Of a stretch of DNA of 9,010 bases, positions 5,710 to 9,010 are shown one piece after another. This DNA comes from Chromatiales bacterium. GTDB lineage: Bacteria; Pseudomonadota; Gammaproteobacteria; CAMYNG01. The notes below the pieces were generated by a model. That model made no database searches and was not told where the DNA came from. It was given only the letters and a program-made list of their open reading frames with translations. Every line of letters starts with the position of its first letter. The stretch's first letter is position 1. The translations under genes and the position numbers were made by a program. Where the stretch lies: assembly GCA_026990045.1 (NCBI GenBank), contig JALSIK010000398.1:1-9010 (forward strand). The letters are read 5' to 3'.

Positions 5710-6473
5710 GCGAAGAACCCCTCCAGCAGCGGCGCGCACCGTCCCGGGTGCGACAGGAAGGGCGCATGGCCGGCACCCTCGATGACCTCCACCCGCGCCC
5801 GCGGCACCGCCGCCGCCGCGGCCTCCAGCGCCGCCGCCGGCACCAGGGTATCGCGCCCGCCGCCCAGGAACAGGACCGGCATGGACAGCGCCGCCAGCTC
5901 CCCGCGCAGGTCGGTGCCCTCCAGCAGCCGCAGGCCGGCGGCGAGCACCGTCGGTGCCGGCTCGGGCCGCGCCGCCAGGGCCGCGCGCAGGGCGCGCAGG
6001 GTCTCGCGCCCGCCCTCGGCGCCGCGGCACTGGAGGGCCAGGAAGCGCTGCACGGTGCCGGCGGGGTCCGACTGCAGGGCGGCGGCGAAGTCCGCCAGCA
6101 GCTCCGGGGCCACGCCGTGGGGCCAGCCGGGCCGGCGCACGAAGCACGGGGTGCCGGCCACCAGCGCCAGGCGCTCCACGCGCCCGCCCAGGCGCGGGGC
6201 CAGGGCCAGCGCCACCAGCCCGCCCAGGGACCAGCCGGCCAGCCGCACCGGTTCCGGCGGCAGCACGGCCTCCACCGCCGCGGCCCAGGCCTCGAGCTCC
6301 ACCGCCGCCGGCGGACTGAGGCCGTGGCCCGGCAGGTCCACCAGGAGCACCCGGTGACCGCGGGCCAGGTCCTCCGCCACCGGCCCCCACAGGCCGCCGT
6401 GCATGGCCCAGCCGTGGAGCAGCACCAGCGGCGGTCCCTGGCCCAGGGTTTTGCAATGGAGCGGGGCGTTCAC
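5706..6473 (-). CDS. bioH: Pimeloyl-ACP methyl ester carboxylesterase
   Basis: Alpha/beta-hydrolase that removes the methyl ester placed by BioC once the seven-carbon chain is complete, giving pimeloyl-ACP for BioF. 255 residues, the same size class as E. coli BioH. The oxyanion-hole region LLHGWAMHGGLW is at 18-29. The nucleophile elbow GWSLGG at 80-85 carries Ser82, the same number as in E. coli. The other triad members are Asp208 in GGGRDTLVP and His236 in GAGHAPFLSHP. There is no signal peptide, so the enzyme is cytoplasmic. The start is GTG at 6473: it overlaps the bioF stop as GTGA and gives the expected short N-terminus before the first strand. The stop overlaps bioC. Its position between bioF and bioC separates it from the many other esterases with this fold. 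Confidence 0.96.
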   Translation of the reverse strand: MNAPLHCKTLGQGPPLVLLHGWAMHGGLWGPVAEDLARGHRVLLVDLPGHGLSPPAAVELEAWAAAVEAVLPPEPVRLAGWSLGGLVALALAPRLGGRVERLALVAGTPCFVRRPGWPHGVAPELLADFAAALQSDPAGTVQRFLALQCRGAEGGRETLRALRAALAARPEPAPTVLAAGLRLLEGTDLRGELAALSMPVLFLGGGRDTLVPAAALEAAAAAVPRARVEVIEGAGHAPFLSHPGRCAPLLEGFFA

Positions 6474-7648
6474 CGCGCGGCCCCGGAGCAGGTCTCGGCC
6501 AGGGCGGCGAGCAGCGCATCCACCTGGGCCTCGCCGTGGGCGGCGGTCAGCGTCACGCGCAAGCGCGCGGTGCCCTCGGGCACCGCGGGCGGACGGATGG
6601 CCTGGACCAGGAAACCCCGCTCGCGCAGGGCGGCCGCGGCCGCCAGCGCGGCGTCGCTGCCGCCCAGCAATATGGGCTGGATGGGCGTGGCCGAGGGCGC
6701 GGCGGGCAGATCCAGCTCCGCGGCACCGGCCCGGAACCGCGCCACCAGGGCGTGCAGGTGCTCGCGGCGCCCCGGCTCGCGCCGGGCCACGGCCAGCGCC
6801 GCCAGGGTGGCCTCGGCCACCGCCGGCGGCAGGGCGGTGGTGTAGACGTAGCTGCGGGCGTGCTGCACCAGGTGCTCGATGAGTTCGGGCGCGCCGGCGA
6901 CGAAGGCCCCGAAAGTCCCCAGGGCCTTGCCCAGCGTGCCCACCAGCACCGGCACCGCGCCGGTGTCCAGGCCGAAGTGCTCCAGGCTGCCGCGGCCGGT
7001 GGCCCCCGTCACGCCCAGGCCGTGGGCGTCGTCAACCATGAGCCAGGCCCCGTGGCGGCGGCAGGCCGCGGCCAGCTCCGACAGCGGGGCCAGGTCGCCG
7101 TCCATGGAGAACACCCCGTCCGTGGCCACCAGGGCCCGGCCGGCGGCCGCGGCCAGCCGGGCCTCCAGGTCGGCGGCGTCGGCGTGGCGGTAGCGGAGCA
7201 GGCGGGCGCCGGACAGGCGGGCGCCGTCGATGAGGGAGGCGTGGTCCAGGCGGTCCTCGAGCACCGTGTCGCCGCGCCCGGCCAGGGCCGCCACCACCCC
7301 CAGGTTGGCCATGTAACCGGTGGAGAACAAAAGCGCCCGCGGCCGGCCGGTGAACTCGGCCAGGGCCTCCTCCAGGCGCCGGTGGGGGGCCAGGTGGCCG
7401 CACACCAGGTGCGCGGCGCCGCTGCCCGCCCCCCAGCGCTCCGCCCCCCGGGCCAGGGCGGCGGTCACCTCCGGGTGCGCGGCCAGGCCCAGGTAGTCGT
7501 TGCTGCAGAAGTTCACCAGGCGCCGCCCGTCGAGGACCACCTCGGCCCCCTGGGGCGAGTCCAGGCACAGGCGCCGGCGCAGCAGGCCCGCCTCGCGGCG
7601 GGCGGCGAGCCCGGCCGCGAGTTCCTGGAGGCGCGCGTCGGCGGGCAT
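6470..7648 (-). CDS. bioF: 8-amino-7-oxononanoate synthase
   Basis: PLP-dependent enzyme that condenses pimeloyl-ACP (or CoA) with L-alanine and releases CO2, giving 8-amino-7-oxononanoate. 392 residues, full family length. Motifs in order: FCSNDYLGLA (47-56), GSGAAHLVCGH (75-85), FSTGYMANLG (108-117), LDHASLIDG with His136 stacking on the cofactor ring, TDGVFSMDGD with Ser181, VDDAHGLG with Asp206 and His209, and VGTLGKALGTFG with the Schiff-base Lys241. The C-terminus ends with the RPPAVPEGTARLRVTLTAAH substrate-specific block. The start is ATG at 7648, 19 bases after the bioB stop. No clear Shine-Dalgarno precedes it, so translation may depend on ribosomes leaving bioB. The stop overlaps the bioH start as GTGA. 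Confidence 0.97.
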   Translation of the reverse strand: MPADARLQELAAGLAARREAGLLRRRLCLDSPQGAEVVLDGRRLVNFCSNDYLGLAAHPEVTAALARGAERWGAGSGAAHLVCGHLAPHRRLEEALAEFTGRPRALLFSTGYMANLGVVAALAGRGDTVLEDRLDHASLIDGARLSGARLLRYRHADAADLEARLAAAAGRALVATDGVFSMDGDLAPLSELAAACRRHGAWLMVDDAHGLGVTGATGRGSLEHFGLDTGAVPVLVGTLGKALGTFGAFVAGAPELIEHLVQHARSYVYTTALPPAVAEATLAALAVARREPGRREHLHALVARFRAGAAELDLPAAPSATPIQPILLGGSDAALAAAAALRERGFLVQAIRPPAVPEGTARLRVTLTAAHGEAQVDALLAALAETCSGAAR

Positions 7649-7667
7649 GGAGCGGGCGGTCCGGTGC

Positions 7668-8618
7668 TCAGCAGGCGGTCAGGCCCAGGCGCCGGAACAG
7701 GGCCCGGTCGCGCCGCGTGTCGGCATTGGGGGTGGTGAGCAGCTTCTCGCCGTAGAAGATGGAGTTGGCCCCGGCCAGGAAGCACAGGGCCTGCAGCTCG
7801 TCGCTCATGCCCTCGCGGCCGGCGGACAGGCGCACGTGGGAGCGCGGCATGAGCACCCGCGCCACGGCCACGGTGCGCACGAACTCGATGGGGTCCAGGT
7901 CGCCGGCACCGGCCAGGGGCGTGCCCTCCACCCGCACCAGCAGGTTGATGGGGACGCTCTCCGGATGGGGGTCCTGGTTGGCCAGCTCGCGCAACAGCCC
8001 CACCCGGTGCCCGCGGTCCTCGCCCATGCCCAGGATGCCGCCGCAGCAGACCCGGATCCCGGCCGCACGCACGTGCTCCAGGGTGCGCAGGCGGTCGGCG
8101 TAGGTGCGGGTGGAGATGATCTCGCCGTAGAACTCCGGCGAGGTGTCCAGGTTGTGGTTGTAGTAGTCCAGCCCCGCCTCGGCCAGGCGCCGGGCCTGGT
8201 CGTCGCGCAGCATGCCCAGGGTGAGGCAGGTCTCCAGTCCCAGGGCCTTGACCCGGCGCACCATCTCCGCCACCCGCTCCAGGTCGCGGTCCTTGGGCGA
8301 GCGCCAGGCGGCCCCCATGCAGAAACGGCTGGCCCCGCCGTCGCGCGCCTTGCGCGCCGCGGCCACCACCTCCTCCACGTCCATGAGGGGGTGCTCCTCC
8401 ACCGGGGCCTCGTGGCGCACGCTCTGGGGACAGTAGGCGCAGTCCTCCGGGCAGCGGCCGGTCTTGATGGAGAGCAGCGAGCTCACCTGCACCCGGTTGG
8501 GATCGAAGTGCTCGCGGTGCACGCGCTGGGCCCGGAACAGGAGATCGTTGAAGGGCAGCTCGTAGAGGGCGGCGATCTCCTCGTCCCGCCAGTCGTGGCG
8601 CAGGGCCGCCCCGCTCAC
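7668..8618 (-). CDS. bioB: Biotin synthase (radical SAM)
   Basis: Inserts sulfur into dethiobiotin to form biotin, using a SAM-cleaving [4Fe-4S] cluster and a sacrificial [2Fe-2S] cluster. 316 residues from GTG at 8618. The radical-SAM motif CPEDCAYC supplies Cys56, Cys60 and Cys63. The [2Fe-2S] ligands are Cys100 (FCMGAAWR), Cys131 (ETCLTLGM), Cys191 (VCCGGILGMGE) and Arg263 (VRLSAGR). YYNHNLDTSPEFYGEIISTRTY (152-173) is the family signature for dethiobiotin and SAM binding. The tail GANSIFYGEKLLTTPN is also typical. An open frame extends upstream to 8735, but that stretch lies inside the preceding gene and lacks BioB character. The GTG at 8618 overlaps that gene's stop (GTGA) and gives the normal length. 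Confidence 0.98.
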   Translation of the reverse strand: MSGAALRHDWRDEEIAALYELPFNDLLFRAQRVHREHFDPNRVQVSSLLSIKTGRCPEDCAYCPQSVRHEAPVEEHPLMDVEEVVAAARKARDGGASRFCMGAAWRSPKDRDLERVAEMVRRVKALGLETCLTLGMLRDDQARRLAEAGLDYYNHNLDTSPEFYGEIISTRTYADRLRTLEHVRAAGIRVCCGGILGMGEDRGHRVGLLRELANQDPHPESVPINLLVRVEGTPLAGAGDLDPIEFVRTVAVARVLMPRSHVRLSAGREGMSDELQALCFLAGANSIFYGEKLLTTPNADTRRDRALFRRLGLTAC

Positions 8619-9010
8619 GGCGTGCCCTCCCCGTCCACGGTGACGTCGGTCCAGCGCTCGCGGCGGATGCGCACCAGGTCCCACACCGACCAGGGCACGA
8701 TGATGAGGGCGCCCACGGCCCAGGTGGCGAGCCACAATCGCACGTCGGTACCGAAGAAGGTGGCCACCACCACCACCGCCCCGGCCACGCCGTAGAGGCG
8801 GTGGGCCGCCTGCTGGGTGTAATGCCCCACCCGCGGGTTGGGGTGGTGCCGGTTCATGGCGTAGAGCACCATGGAAGCCCCGAGCCAGAAGATCCCCAGG
8901 GGCACGGGCACCGCCATGGCCAGCAGGTTGCCCCAGTTGAACAGGGCCGCCGCCCGGCGGGCGCTGGCGGCGGTCACCACCCGGGGAGCGGCGGAGACGT
9001 CGTTTTCGGT
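8615..9010 (-). CDS. Small three-helix membrane protein of unknown function, coupled to bioB; 5' end probably outside window
   Basis: I do not recognise a named family. At least 121 residues are visible from a GTG at 8980. The frame stays open to the window edge (adding TENDVSAAPR before that codon), and no Shine-Dalgarno precedes 8980, so the true start is probably just outside. Three hydrophobic segments are visible, at about 13-42, 62-77 and 81-100 counting from 8980. The first, rich in Pro and Gly, ends in a charged NRHHPNPRVGHYTQQAAHRLYG loop containing four histidines, and a short hydrophilic tail (RIRRERWTDVTVDGEGTP) closes the protein. The stop overlaps the bioB start by four bases, so it is very likely co-transcribed and translationally coupled with the biotin genes. 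It is too short for the biotin transporter subunit BioY and shows no enzyme motif. A function in biotin metabolism is only an inference from position. Confidence 0.75.
   Translation of the reverse strand, partial: TENDVSAAPRVVTAASARRAAALFNWGNLLAMAVPVPLGIFWLGASMVLYAMNRHHPNPRVGHYTQQAAHRLYGVAGAVVVVATFFGTDVRLWLATWAVGALIIVPWSVWDLVRIRRERWTDVTVDGEGTP

Noticed and set aside
4597..6357. 586-codon open frame on the plus strand
   Set aside because: Antisense shadow of bioC and bioH, with Ala/Arg/Gly/Pro-rich composition and no motif.
8619..8735. N-terminal extension of BioB to a start at 8735
   Set aside because: This Arg/Gly/His-rich stretch is the preceding membrane-protein gene read in another frame, and BioB has normal length from GTG 8618.
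6536..8795. Two long overlapping plus-strand frames (400 and 431 codons)
   Set aside because: Both lie opposite bioF and bioB, whose catalytic residues are all intact on the minus strand. They have no recognisable domain.

Overview
The window comes from a very GC-rich bacterial chromosome. Every gene I can support lies on the minus strand, so transcription runs from high to low coordinates. The gene content suggests an aerobic or facultatively aerobic gammaproteobacterium (or close relative): an aa3/caa3-type cytochrome c oxidase with DUF2244 upstream, and a bioB-bioF-bioH-bioC-bioD cluster that uses the BioC/BioH route to pimelate. I cannot name the genus. The long plus-strand reading frames are antisense shadows produced by the high GC content.

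Right-hand block (about 3827-9010): biotin synthesis. Read in the direction of transcription, it starts with a small three-helix membrane protein of unknown function, probably cut at its 5' end by the window edge. Then come bioB, bioF, bioH and bioC. Three of the four junctions are 4-base stop/start overlaps (GTGA, GTGA, ATGA) and the fourth (bioB-bioF) is a 19-base gap, so this looks like one tightly coupled operon. A 335-base spacer with degenerate CGCAGAG/GCGCGGAG repeat arms separates bioC from bioD. BioC methylates malonyl-ACP to disguise it as a fatty-acid primer and BioH removes the methyl ester once pimeloyl-ACP is made. BioF, BioD and BioB then carry out the ring-assembly steps. The aminotransferase of the third step (bioA) is not in the window.

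Middle (3306-3826): about 520 bases without a convincing gene and partly AT-rich. It holds two stem-loops downstream of bioD. Beyond them are a pair of 17/20-matching direct repeats, a sigma70-like promoter pointing toward the cox genes, a perfect 14-base palindrome at the expected transcription start, and a 9-base inverted repeat that recurs in one of the direct repeats. This is the most information-rich non-coding part of the window.

Left-hand block (1-3305): terminal oxidase. A DUF2244 membrane protein is followed by subunit II (coxB/ctaC) with a C-terminal cytochrome c domain. Subunit I (ctaD/coxA) follows, with all heme, CuB, D-channel and K-channel residues visible; its last few residues lie outside the window. 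Electrons would enter the fused heme c domain, pass to CuA in subunit II and then to heme a and the heme a3/CuB centre in subunit I.

I found no RNA gene, CRISPR array, phage gene or transposase. The genes are ordinary housekeeping genes; the points of interest are the cox promoter region, the unknown membrane protein coupled to bioB, and the repeat element before bioD.
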